The position numbers and the translations under genes are program-made. A DNA stretch of 64,000 nt from assembly GCA_020465985.1 (NCBI GenBank), contig JAANYP010004220.1:18293-82292 (forward strand). The letters run 5' to 3'. This document shows positions 24,020 to 35,980 of this stretch, piece by piece. The notes beneath the pieces were generated by a model that was not told the DNA's origin, did no database searches, and saw only the letters and a list, made by a program, of their open reading frames with translations. Source of the stretch: Centrapalus pauciflorus. Lineage: Eukaryota; Streptophyta; Magnoliopsida; Asterales; Asteraceae. Each line of letters begins with the position of its first letter. Position 1 is the stretch's first letter.

Positions 24020-27000
24020 ATGGTTGTTCGAGCGTTTGTGCCTAAGCACAATATGGTGCTTCACCCAGATCACAATCTCCCTGAGGCGCAGGGATTCCGA
24101 CAAGTGCTTGATTTCCTAGTAGAGTCTAGGATCGGATTTGCACTGTCTGATAATGTGCAGCTTGTTTTGCCTTACATTCGTCAATTTTACGATCATTTGC
24201 AGGTAGACTGCTCGGTCACACCGACAGTGCTACGCACTCGAATTGCTGGACAACCATTGGTATTCTCGGCAGATATGCTACGACAAGTGTTGCAGCTGGG
24301 CACACAAGAAGAAGAAGCTGGACCGATTGAATTTCCTCTGAACATAAGGCAAGCGGCCTTTCAGAGAATGGGATACAGTCTCGATGTGACAAAGGTGTCA
24401 TACATGAAGAGTGGATTAATTGGACAGTGGAGGTTTTTAGCACATGTGTTTATGGTGTGCTTTGCGCCAAAGAAGGCAGGATTCGATTATATGGTTGCGA
24501 AGATGCAGTCCGGGATAGTTGCGATGGTTTATAATCGACCATACAGCTTTTCGGAGATGTTTTTCTCTGAGTTTGTTCACCAAATAACCGCACCAGAAAA
24601 TCAGCAGTTTTTGTTATATCCGCGGTTCATTATGATGATGATCAGGCATTTCTTGCCAAATCTGCTGCCGTCAAATGACATTCACAGTGTTGCTGTTATG
24701 GACAAAAGGATTTTCGCTGACTGTTCCTCGCACAGAGGAAGGTTGGCTGTTCCAGTGGAGCGTCCATTATTTGGAGCAATCTTGGACAGGAACTTTGAAG
24801 CCCCGGATGTTGCCAACTGGGCAGGGGTAGTCGAATTTCAAGCAAGACAACCACAGCCACAACAACAACAACAACAGCCACAGCCACAGCGTGTTCAAAG
24901 ACGTCGACAACGATCAGCTGCGAGTCAAACTCAGGCGTCAAGGCCTTCGACAAGTCAGCAACCAGAAGTTCAAGAAGTCGGGCCATCAAATGCTCCAACT
25001 GAAGCTGAGCAACTGTGCCAAACGCTTAATGAAATTTGGGAGGCAGGGCCTCATGCAAATGAAGATGTGGCTGCAGCACTGGTAGGTGAACTACTTAGTC
25101 CACCTGAAGGAGAGGAAGACGTATTAAGAAATGTTGAAGAATATGTGCCCGAGCAGGCCGATAAAGTTTTGTCATCTTCAGAAACCGAGTCGGAAGAGAT
25201 GGAGGAGCTAGAGGTTGAAGCTCCTGAATCAGTGTCTACAGAACCTAGTATTCAGATTGGAACGTATGGATCTAGGTTAGTAACCAATGAAGAAGGATCG
25301 AGGAGGAGAGTAGCAAGGGAATCTGATGATTCAGATTTTGAAGAGGAGGAAGTTGCTCCCTTAGTGACTCGGCAAAGGGCCAAGCATCACAGGTTTATGC
25401 AAGGGTCAACATCAGCATCTGAAGCCCAACAGACTCAAACTCAAACTTCAGAACCTCAAGCCACCGCCCCACCACCACCACCACCTCAACATGAACCATA
25501 TATTCCATCCCCAATTCGCCCAACTCCTATACAATCCATTCCATCTACTTCGACCACCTACGCTGACAACCAACGGTTTATGCAGCTCAAGGGACGCGTT
25601 GACTTCCAACATGTCCAAATCCTAGCCCTAACAAAGGCGATCGGCGAACTCCAGGCGTATAATGCAAATCTTGATAATGATAATGCCGAATTGAAGAAGA
25701 TTGTGGAGAATGTCAGGGAAGAGAACACAGAGTTGAAGTCCTTTATTGCAGATCAATCGTCAGAGATCCGATCGATGCGGTCCCTCCTTGAGCAGCTTAT
25801 GAAAAATCTAAAAGCTCAGGGGGAGACAAGTTGTAGGGATCATGAGGAGCAGCGTAGATATGAAGATGACGAAGGCAATGATCCCGATGCGCCCAATGAG
25901 AATGAGCCAGTAGATTTTCCTGCTACTCAGGCTACACAAGTTCAGGGGGAGCCCAGTCAAGTTGAAGGAGAATTGGGAGAAGCTAGTTCATCGAAGCAGC
26001 CTACAGATTTTGAAATCAGTGAGATGATCGACGCTCTTATGGATCTCGATGATGATCCGATGGATGTAGGTTTTGACTATGACGATGAAGAGCTAGAAGA
26101 AGGTGAGTTTGTGCCAGAGGAGATAGTAGACTGGCAGTCGGATGATGAAGTAGTTGCTGATGAGGATGATGAAGCCGACGAGATAGTCGTTCAGCAGAAT
26201 CCTATCACGGATACATACATGATTGATGGGAATAATATTGTCAACATACATGTAGTAAATGCTGCGCTGAATGCTCAGCCATCAACAGAAGAACCTAATA
26301 GAGAGCTATCAAACGAGGAAAAACGAAAGTTATGGTTCAGGGCTGAACAGAAGGAATTAGAGCTTAAGAAGACAATGAGAGTGCCGGGTACTGGGAAGCT
26401 GTCTGAGCGCATATTAAGCTGGTTCTTTGATAGAGAACTGCAGCTATTTGTAATTAAGAGGAAAGACGGGCTTCAGTACCTGAGGCGAACTTTATAAGCG
26501 TTCAACTCCCTGCCAAAGATCGAAATCACTACGCTAGCATGGAAAGATCTGATAAACATTGGCAATGATCCCTATGCGAACGTAATTGAAAGAATTATAA
26601 GAAAGGAGGGGAGATCAAGGAAGTTCGAGCGATTGAATCCAAGGGTCGGGAGAAGAGTAGAGGATCCGTCACGTATCGATCCTCTAACTGGACGACCTTG
26701 GATGAGGATTCACTATAAGCCAGCTAGATGTCTTAGGAAGGTACCTCTCAAGCCAATGCCACAGAATGTTTTGAAGAATCTGCATTGGTGGTACGCTAAC
26801 ACTGAGACTGGGGAAGCGGTCATGGAAGATTTTGAAGAAAATGTTATTCTTAGAGTCTACGACCCTCTTCACCTGGTAAACCTCTCCAAAGATGATCTTC
26901 ATATTTTGCATACCTGTAAGATCTCTAGTGATGCACATATGGACAGTGAAGCTAGTAAGTATGAAAATGTAGTCAAGGTATGTGTTGAGAAAGGTTTGTA

Positions 27001-27025
27001 TGCTGGTAGTAGTTTGAATCAATAA
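24020..27025 (+). pseudogene. SIRE-A extra 3' ORF (Sirevirus 'envelope-like' / additional ORF)
   Basis: About 1000 codons with one in-frame TAA (26495-26497); the ATG at 24020 follows the acceptor-like TGTGCAG. Residues 1-270 are a globular alpha-helical domain with FADMLRQVLQL-type motifs (here FSADMLRQVLQLGTQ), FLAHVFMVCFAPKK and FIMMMIRHFLPNLLP. A Gln/Pro- and Ser-rich, acidic middle follows, then a coiled coil from about residue 510 to 610 (HVQILALTKAIGELQ...LKKIVENVREENTELK), an acidic stretch, and a conserved C-terminus (DPLTGRPWMRIHYKPAR). No signal peptide or membrane segment is obvious, so the name envelope-like is positional only. The N-terminal domain resembles the N-terminus of the copia-3 3' ORF. 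Function is unknown. Confidence 0.75.
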
Positions 27026-27074
27026 ATAAACAAAGTTCTTAAGTCAAATGTGTGAATTGTTAGAAGCTATCGTT

Positions 27075-27083
27075 AAGGGGGAG
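27075..27083 (+). other. Polypurine tract of SIRE-A
   Basis: AAGGGGGAG, 2 bp upstream of the 3' LTR; primes plus-strand DNA synthesis. Confidence 0.9.
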
Positions 27084-27085
27084 TC

Positions 27086-27728
27086 TGTTGGTACATCCTG
27101 TGTGACGATAGCAGTCTAAGTGATCCTACATTGTGATTTTAGCAAGTGTGTGTTATATATGTTTATATATGGTTGATATTTATTAGTGTTTGTACGTTTG
27201 AACTTGATGTAACGTATTACAAGAAGTTCAAACATAAAGTACAAAGATAAAATCAATCATAAGTAATAACATAAGTTTCAACACTTAGTTGTTTATGTAA
27301 AAGGCTAGATTCGAATCATACAAGGCTTGGCATTCGAATCTGTGATAGATTCGAATGTAGCCTAGATTCGAAGAGCCCAGATTCGAGAGTGTCTTTGTGG
27401 ACAGACTCGAATGGGCCTTGGGCCAGATTCGAGTTTGGCCCACAACAGACTCGAATCAGGGTCTATAATTAGGGATAGACTCGAGATATTATTAGACTTT
27501 TTGTAGAATTCTGAGGAATTAAGCTTAAAGCGATCTCGAGTTTATCAGCTTGGTGCGTGTTCTATCGGAGAGAATCAAGTTCGTAGGATCGTTCGTGTGT
27601 CGTTCGTTCAGCCTCTGATAGTCTCCGTGTTTCGTAGTTGAGAGTTTTCCGTCTAACCGTTAACGAGGATTCCGCACTCATTGACGGATCCGCGTCTAGA
27701 TAGATCTCGTATAGTGGTAGACCTTACA
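27086..27728 (+). repeat. 3' LTR of SIRE-A
   Basis: Differs from the 5' LTR, by eye, at four transitions and one single-base indel. Confidence 0.95.
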
Positions 27729-27780
27729 GAACTAATGTGAATGGCCATTCACATTAACTGAATGACCATTCACATTGGTT
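27729..27780. repeat. MULE palindrome cluster 3, right part
   Basis: GAACT (27729-27733) followed by a perfect 22-bp palindrome at 27734-27755 and another half-site. It is the continuation of the cluster ending at 14288. Confidence 0.9.
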
Positions 27781-27828
27781 GAAATGTGAAAACAGTATTA
27801 ATGTTCATTATATCCTGATGTTAGCTAC

Positions 27829-28380
27829 ATGCATTTCGAAAGGTTCGGCATCCTATGCCGACATATATATTATGTCTTCAGGATTCATGATGTGGATGAC
27901 ATACCTGAAAAGTACATATCACTACGATGGACAAAGAATGTATTCACAATCAGCCTTGCAAATTCACAACATACAACACCACAAGCATCAAAAAAGTCAA
28001 CAAACTTTGATGCAAACGTTCGTGATATGTATTGGGATCTTGCATATTGTATACAAGTGTTACTAGGTGATGAGGAGGCTATTGAAAATGAAAAAAGGAG
28101 ACATCACGAGTTGATAATGGAATTAACTGCGGGTCATGATAAACATGTTAGCAAAAAGAAAGATGTCATAGAGCAATTGTTGGGTGTTCCTCAACCAAAT
28201 GATATTACAATACTTCCACCGCAAGGAATAAGAAACAAAGGATGTGGAACCTGAAAAAGGTTGACAAGCGATCGAGAGAAGGCAATAACAAAAACTGCAA
28301 GAGCTCCACGAAAATCCAAGATATGTAATGAGTTATCAAACCATGATTCAAGGAATTGTCCAAAGAAAGATGCACAGTAA
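27829..28380 (+). pseudogene. FAR1-type MULE transposase pseudogene, 3' exon (SWIM region)
   Basis: Continuation of the transposase beyond the SIRE-A insertion. MHFERFGILCRHIYYVF matches the CxH half of the SWIM zinc finger of FAR1/MULE proteins; the upstream CxC half is not seen. It continues with DDIPEKYISLRWTKN and a C-terminal region reading GIRNKGCGT, a TGA at 28251-28253, then in the same frame CNELSNHDSRNCPKK, the usual C-terminal zinc-knuckle-like end, and a TAA at 28378-28380. Upstream, 27729-27828 is intron with one perfect palindrome. Confidence 0.85.
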
Positions 28381-29063
28381 AAGAAAATAGAAAATATATA
28401 GACAGTGAGTAATACAATACATGTAATGAATAGTGATTAATGACCTGTTATTCATTTACATAGTTATTTTATGTACAAAAAGTACGATACATATATTCTT
28501 AGTGAAATAAAATGTATATCTAATTAATATCTGCTCATGTGAATGGTCCAATACATCATGTGAATGGTCATAAGACTAATATTATACAACTTCACAAAAT
28601 GGCTTTATGTGAATGGACATTTAGCTAATGTGAATGGTCATTCACATTAGATGAATGACCATTCACATAAAGTAGTTGACAATGCATTTTTTACATGTCA
28701 GGTGCTGATATCATATAATCAATGTGAATGGTAAAATTGCTAATGTGAAATTCACATTGGTTAAATGACCATTCACATTGGTTGATGTTATTAATTTTTA
28801 ATATGTCGTTTATATTACTAGTTTAAATAATGTTTTTTGATGTTGTTACTGTTTGATACAATTGATCATTACAAATTTATAATGGAACTTAATTTTTTCA
28901 TCATTCAAGTAATGTTAATGCACATCCTACTATAAAGCATATCAATAAGTTGCATATATATATTGTATTTAAAAATAGCTAACAAACAACTATGGTTCTG
29001 TTGTTAACCCATTTGTACATGTTCAAAACAAGAAAAAAAACTAATCTGCCGTCTGAATTGGTA
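28381..29063. other. Spacer between convergent MULE genes
   Basis: AT-rich 3' region shared by the two convergent genes. Palindrome-type motifs lie at 28535-28790. No ORF is recognised. Polyadenylation signals for both genes would be expected here, but none stands out. Confidence 0.6.
28535..28790. repeat. MULE palindrome cluster 4
   Basis: Several AATGTGAATGG-type half-sites and near-palindromes between the convergent genes. Confidence 0.85.
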
Positions 29064-29530
29064 TCATCTGTTCGTACGTTTAACCTTGTTTTGGGTGGCT
29101 GCCTTTAACAACCGCATCCTCTCACTCTTAGGCCTCTTCTGCCATTCAACAGCTTCATTATGCATGTCATCAGCATGCATGTTGATGTCATGAAGCAAAA
29201 TGTTTGAAAGATATCGGCGACGAAGATGGTCTAGTTGTGGCTTCTGTAACTTCATTTGAAGTTTGAAGCCACATAACCAGGTAGGGTCTCCCATATACGT
29301 TTCCAAATGCCTCATTGTAAATATGCAACAATCAACTGCATTCAAACATGAGCGCCAGACCATCTCTAACCTAAAAGGATCAATCACTTCGATCCTATCG
29401 GCTAAAGGGTGAGAAACTTCGCGCAAATATTGTACAAACATTGCTTGCTGCAAAAGAAAATTGTATGTAATATCAGCATCATATCTACAAATATTGGTAA
29501 CCTTTTATAAGGATATTATTTCTGAAATAA

Positions 29531-29745
29531 CCAATGTGAATGGTCATTCAGCTAATGTGAATGGCCATTCACATACACTAAACAGGCATTCACATTAGAT
29601 GAATCATATCAGCAAGTCTACAATTAATATCAATAATCTTAAATGTATGAATGATCTACACTTATTGAAATGAGTCATGTCAATGGTATGTTTAATGTAT
29701 GTGAATGGCCATTCACATTAGTTTAATGACCATTCACATTAATTG
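29531..29745. repeat. MULE palindrome cluster 5 (ULP1 intron)
   Basis: Near-perfect palindromes centred about 29565 and 29717 with flanking half-sites, in the intron between the last two ULP1 exons. Confidence 0.85.
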
Positions 29746-30879
29746 AATAATAAAAACAGTAAGTGCAGTTATTAAATGATCATTTGTGACATATTGTATG
29801 TATTATGTTACAGATGATACTTACAATTTAACCGGGCACAAGACCATACTTGTTTTCAAACGGAACATCCGTTGAATGATTGTCAATCACTTCAATGGCT
29901 GGATGCCTCAAATCAAAACAAATACACCACATGTGTGAGTGTATGTTTATTGAGAAAAACACCTGCAAATACACAAAATAAAAAACCATGAAATATTTCA
30001 ATAATGACATCCAATTATTCATTAAATAATGACAACACAGAATTCTTACAAGATCAACATTCTTTAAATCCTTTGCATCTGGCTGATCAATAAAGGACTG
30101 CATCAAACAGCTATGAAAATGCATATAATGATCCGCTCGATCAGGTATAAGAGAAAGATCGTATGAATAAGCCTAAAACACCACAACAAAAATGAAAATA
30201 AATTTAACACGACCATGTAATAAAAGTAATACAAATTGAAAAATAACAAAACATAATCAGTTCATAATTGTAATCTCAGTTCATGGTTGTAATCTTTAAC
30301 TAACCAATGACCCAGCATGCACAAAAAACCGGCTTCGAGACGATGCATTCCTAAATTTTTCTTGATAATTTAGAATAGATATCCAACAATCCAATACATG
30401 AATTGATGCATATTCACCAGGGATCATCGTCTCAAAAACACTGCGAATACCAAACAACGATCCGTTGTTCCAAATAACGTCACTGCAAATGTGAATGATG
30501 ATCAATAAGTTGTCACCAATGAATATAAACACATAAAAGCTGAAATAATAAATGATAAACTGAATCAAAACTAAAGGAACTCACTTTATATCTCTAGTAA
30601 AAGAAAAAAATGTTGTCTACAACAGCTTCTTCCAAAGCAGTCAACTTAACATTCATCTCTACAACACGATTCATAAAAGGTTACTTCAAAGCATCAGAAA
30701 CCTTCTTAATCCTGTTAACATTCTCCTCATGAATTGTCGGCTCAACCGCCACATCTTTGCCTTTCAAGTCAGCAGCTTGGGCCTCAACATTTTTAACTTG
30801 ACTTGTTTCCATATATTTCACCTGAATGTTTTCTGATACAGTCGTCTAAAACATAGAAAAAACATCATTATTTGAAATG

Positions 30880-31170
30880 CATCATGTGAATGGTGAAATG
30901 ACTAATGTGAATGGCCATTCACATTAGGTTAATGACCATTCACATTAGTTGAAATTTCATTTATATTAGTTGAATAGCCATCCACAACTTAGTATAACTT
31001 AAATGCATCATGTGAATGGTGAGTCTGCTAATCTGAATGGTGATTGTTGTGAAATATATACATTAGTTGAAATATATATCAATATTATCATTTAATGAGT
31101 TATGTGAATGGTCATTAATCTAATGTGAATGGCCATTCACATTAGAAGAATGACCATTCACATTAGTCAA
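30880..31170. repeat. MULE palindrome cluster 6 (ULP1 intron)
   Basis: Perfect 22-bp palindromes at 30904-30925 and 31122-31143, plus imperfect copies. Confidence 0.9.
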
Positions 31171-31864
31171 ATAATGTTTTCCAATTTACAAGCCTTGATC
31201 AGCTCAGATGGTGTTTCCTGAACAGATTCATCATCTTTACTCTCACTAGCACCAACAGTTGGTTCACTTGCCAATACATTAACACAACATAATTATTGTT
31301 GTTGATGCTATAACAAACCATAGCATAAGTAATAAACAAAATACCTCCATTAACAGGAGATTTCTCAATCATCTCCTCATCATTCACATTATCATCACCT
31401 TATTACAAAAACAAATACATCATAACTGAACATGAATTACATGAATCTTGTTACATAATTTATAAAACATTAACTATGTACCAAGTACATCTCTCAAATC
31501 TGAAACAACACGCATCACATCCTCTTGACTTTGAATGTCTCTTTCTTCAACATCTTTTTCTTGAACATCTTTTTCTTGGTCTATAAAAAGTTTAAAAATA
31601 CAAATGTAAGAATATATAAAACAAACTTAATGTGGTTTTATATTAAATAATTTTTTAAAACATTAAATGAGTACCAATAATATGTTCCTTAGGATAAAAC
31701 AAGGTATCCCAACGCTTCTTGACATTTAACACCTCTCGTCAGAAGGGTACTCGAATAACAAGCTCATCATACGCGTCTCCAAAATCGACTTTGTATCTTT
31801 AACCTTATCAAGATACCTTTCAATCTTGTCCACTTCATCCTATAACATCATTATTCACAAACTA

Positions 31865-32130
31865 AACATAAGCATGGTCTGTGGTCATTCAGCTAATATG
31901 AATGTTAACTAATGTGAATGGTAAATGGTCTGTAATGTGAATGGCCATTCACATTGGTTAAATGGCCATTCACATGGCCATTCACAACATAGTTTATTAG
32001 TTACTACTTTATTACAGTTATGCCAGTGGTCATTCAGCTAATATGAATGTTTCATAACTAATGTGAATGGTCATTCAACTAATGTGAATGGCCATTCACA
32101 TTGGTTAAATGACCATTCACATTATCGACT
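31865..32130. repeat. MULE palindrome cluster 7 (ULP1 intron)
   Basis: Perfect palindromes at 31934-31955 and 32081-32102. The pair belongs to a repeated block of about 150 bp that starts with GTGGTCATTCAGCTAATATG. Confidence 0.9.
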
Positions 32131-34682
32131 TTTAAGTATTTTATGTAGTGTTAATGTTGTATGATAGTTGTACCTCCATTTTCTGAGTTTGTTCAAAGTT
32201 CTGGCTAAGACAACCTTGGGAGTGACGGTTTTGCGTCAACTCTGGATTACGTTGTTCATACACAAGCCTGTCATGTTCTTGATTAAGTTGTTCATACACA
32301 AGCCTGTCATGTTCTTGAGTTGACAGCCAAGCCTCTTGCATCTCCAACATACCAAAACCACCATTATTTAATTCAAAAATTTCTCGTTGGCGTAGCTCAT
32401 CTGAATTCCACGTTGTAATGGCCGGTCGTGTACGAATCATTGGTGGAACATGAAACAGCATCAACGTACAATAACTGCATAAAATATATAAAAAATCATA
32501 ATCATATTAAACAATCTGATGATAAGTAATTCAAATATACTAATGAAATATTAAGAATTAAAACATACAACCAAAAAATTCGAAGGACCTATAAAAATGA
32601 ACTTTTATTCGAGGGATCCCAATCATTCTTGCAAGTCTTAACAGCATCAAGAACAAAACCACACCAATCAAAATCTTTCACGACACAATCGTCTGTAATA
32701 GATGGTAGAAACCTCTGATTCACAGTCCCATACTTCGTACCCCCAACCATTGTCGACACAACCAAAATAAGAAAATCAATCCTAAACATAAAACTATCTT
32801 TCTTGAGCTATTGAATCTTCTCAGACACACTGCTCGGACGAGTATTGCCACCAGGAAGATTGATATGCTGCTTCCAACGTTTGGAAACACTATCATTGTA
32901 TACCCTTTTCTGTTCATTGACCAAGAGGATAGAACCCAAAGGAAAACCAAGAATATCATGAACCACTTCACGTGATATTGGAATTTCCCCCCTCGACGTA
33001 CGAATACAAAGAGCATCCGTATCTAAATTATTAACAACCCAAAATGCAACACCTGAAGGAATCTCATCAATACGCAGCAAAAGTAAGCTTGCAAAATCCA
33101 TCTCCTTGATGGCATCCTTTTGAACATCTTCCAAAGATTTAATTACTAAAAACAATGGTTTCGGAGATGTCCTTGTACGTAAGGATGGAGGTTCAATCTC
33201 AGTACCCGTCCTCCTCTGTTTCTTTTGAACTCGCTCTGTGGCAGATTCAGCCAATGAATGATCACCAACCTCAACAAAATCATCTTTTACAAACTCTTAC
33301 AACCCAAAATCATCTTTCATTAAATCCGAATGACCTGAAACAATTTAAACAATTCAAAATGAATAAAAAATAACAACTAGTGTGAATGATAAATCCAGTA
33401 ATCAACTAAATGTGTTTTTTACTTTCAGATTGATGTGAAACTGTGAAGACCTCCCCCTCACGGGGCAGTCCTCAGAGTCTAGGTCCCACATCATGCAACA
33501 CGATATCAATCATAACTAAGATAGAGTAATTATATTGCAGAATTTCAAATTACAAGTACAAAATATTAGGATAAGTTTAATACAGTTTACAGTTTTCAAA
33601 TTAAACTTATGAAGGGCACAAGTCTAATCTAATTCATGTCATCATACAATCAAGATAAATCTACCCAGACCACCACATTATCATCTTCCAATCAGTACCA
33701 AAAGGTTTTGCTGAGTAGAGGTCTATGAAAAATTCTGTCTTGATCTTGTAAGACCTAAGAACTAGGTCCAGCGGGTGACTTTCCTTTATCTTTTCTTGCA
33801 AAAATTGTAAGCAACATCTGTAAGAAAAGCTTACTAGGAATATAGATTTTCAGATTACATGCATTATCAAGCGGATCATGGGTCTAGCGTGATATATCTT
33901 GACTGCCGCTACAGCCACTCATGATTGAGACATAGTAGTCATGGAATCGGATGATGTTCAAGCCACGCTCACGCTTAAATTGTGGGGATCAACCACATAC
34001 TGGGCTAGCTACCAGTAAATCAACATGGCGGAACATCGGAGTATCATTACCAAGTTCAAAAGAACTGGTGAAATAGCATGGTCTAGAACAATAGACCGTC
34101 AACGCTAATCATTCTAAGCTGAATCAATTTGTCAAAGGTGCGAGCAATAGTGAAGCATATATAATCAATGTCATGATAGCAATAAATCTCATAGCAATAT
34201 CTGAAATGAACTGTAAATGCAATGTCATATGAAATGATAATCAAATAGCTATCATGATACACTGGGCATCACCGTACCATGGTGAGCACAGGTCTCAATT
34301 CAGCTGATCATATATGAATGTCAAATTAATCTATCATCAACAATATGTCTCAACCGGAATTCTCGCATGTAAAGCTGAATATCTATAACTCACAGGTTTG
34401 AGGTCTTTATCAAGCAGATATAAAATCCACCACCTGAGTTATCTCAAGATTTTATCTTTAAATCTTTGACAATCTGTTCTCTGTCAATTCTTTTCAAGTC
34501 TATGACCCGCTCTCAATATCTCAAATCTTTAGATCTTTGTTCAGAATTAACTGAACCTGTCCAGAATCATATCATATCATATCATATCATTAGTTTTTTA
34601 GCTTAAAATCTTTATTTTATCTGATTCTGATAATTGATAACTCATTGGTCAGTTATTTGTTCATTTTCTTTGAATTCTCAAA

Positions 34683-34800
<118 letters not shown>

Positions 34801-34877
34801 TATTGCTTTAATCAATCTTTCATTATAAATTCATGAGTATTGTAATTTTAAAAAGGTCATTTATTTGTGAAAATCAA

Positions 34878-35116
34878 ACATCCGAATTCGGACCCCTGGT
34901 TTCGACCATCCGGATTCGGACTAATCCGGATCAGGCAGCCGGATTCGGACCTAGGTACCTAATCCGAATTTGGCCATCCGAAGCCCAAGATCCAAAGTAG
35001 ACATCCGAAATTGGGACAAATCTGAAATTCAAGGTGGGTCCGAAATAGCATTTCATCCGAATTAGACTACATCCGAAACAGGTACCATCCGAATTCGGTT
35101 CCAACTGAATTCGGAT
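34878..35116. repeat. ATCCGAATTCGG motif array in the chromovirus LTR
   Basis: About 14 variants of CATCCGAATTCGGAC within 240 bp, duplicated identically by eye in the other LTR at 61468-61706. Confidence 0.85.
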
Positions 35117-35980
35117 CCATCTACTTAGAAATTTTCCAGAAATTGTTCTTGGTGTTCATCTTTTACACTTACGGATTTTTATCAAATTTCACTAAAACCC
35201 ATTTTTATCAACATGCAACTTATTATAATGTTGTATTATCATTTTTGGGTTGATTTTATACTAGTTTCCTTATCGATAACATCATAAATTATTCAAAATT
35301 GTCCAAAATACAAACTTTTTGTCAAGAACATATTTTTACCAAAAATTTCATATTCTTAATAAATTTGGACAATCTAACCATTAATTCTTGTTTCTATCAC
35401 TTTTATATTGTTCATTACATGATTATCTATAAAATATATACACATGCAACCAACGAATTCCATATTTTAAATTTTTGGTTTCGGATTTTCAACAAAACCG
35501 AACCAAACCCATGAAATACCGAATTTGAATGGACTTTTACCTCAATTTTTGTAGTTTCTTGTTGATAGTTGATAGTTGTAACTTCTCCTTGTATTTAATC
35601 TTCAATTGATTGAGCAAACTCTTGGTAAAATTTGGAGATGGCCGTATGATGTAGAGAGAGAGAGAGAGAGTAGAGAGAGAGAGTCAATTCCTTTAATTGT
35701 GATTAAATGGCATTCAATTAAGTTTATATATTTCTTTTTAACATTTTGTGAAATTAACCCACCTCCACTTTTGTATTTTACATCTCTTTTTAATTTAATC
35801 AACTTTAATAATTTATAACATAAATATAATTTAATTAAATAATCTCATACTTAGTTAAATTACAACTCAAATAATGTAATAAAATTACATTATTAGCTCA
35901 AAAATCAGATATTACACGTTTGACCAATAGCTATGTTGTTACAGAATGGGTTCCACCACGCACAAACTTCGTCCCCGAAG

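Larger units (their letters stand above)
14289..27728 (+). mobile_element. SIRE-A: Sirevirus-like Ty1/copia element with extra 3' ORF
   Basis: A 13,440-bp element with 644/643-bp LTRs, initiator tRNA-Met primer site, gag, pol in copia order (protease, integrase, RT, RNase H), a 2.1-kb spacer, a large extra ORF and a polypurine tract. Flanks are CAACT and GAACT, a 5-bp duplication with one mismatch. Extra 3' ORF, coiled-coil Gag with two CCHC knuckles and large size fit the Sirevirus lineage. By eye the LTRs differ by four transitions and one 1-bp indel, so insertion was recent, although the coding frames carry at least six stops and a frameshift. Confidence 0.93.
29064..33441 (-). pseudogene. 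ULP1-like SUMO protease / DUF1985 pseudogene, main body
   Basis: A multi-exon minus-strand gene whose GT/AG borders I could place at 33441-33423 (exon cut by the chromovirus), 33334-32590, 32474-32174, 31839-31675, 31580-31482, 31398-31345, about 31281-31193, 30845-30590, 30482-30305, 30172-30050, 29962-29831 and 29447-29064. The exon from 33334 holds a DUF1985-like region (IKEMDFASLLLLRIDEIPSG, REVVHDILGFPLG). The peptidase C48-like part starts with PGEYASIHVLDCW; His in SHMWCICFDL, Asp in EVIDNHS and Cys in VDCCIFTMRHLETYMGD match the expected catalytic triad. Stops include TAA 33296-33298, TAG 32808-32810 and TAA 30681-30683. Exon 32474-32174 encodes two tandem copies of EHDRLVYEQ. Such genes ride on MULEs; their role in transposition is unproven. 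Confidence 0.82.

Noticed and set aside
35299..35514. 71-codon ORF identical at 61890-62105
   Set aside because: It lies in the chromovirus LTRs in a region without any difference between the copies, so identity carries no evidence of coding.
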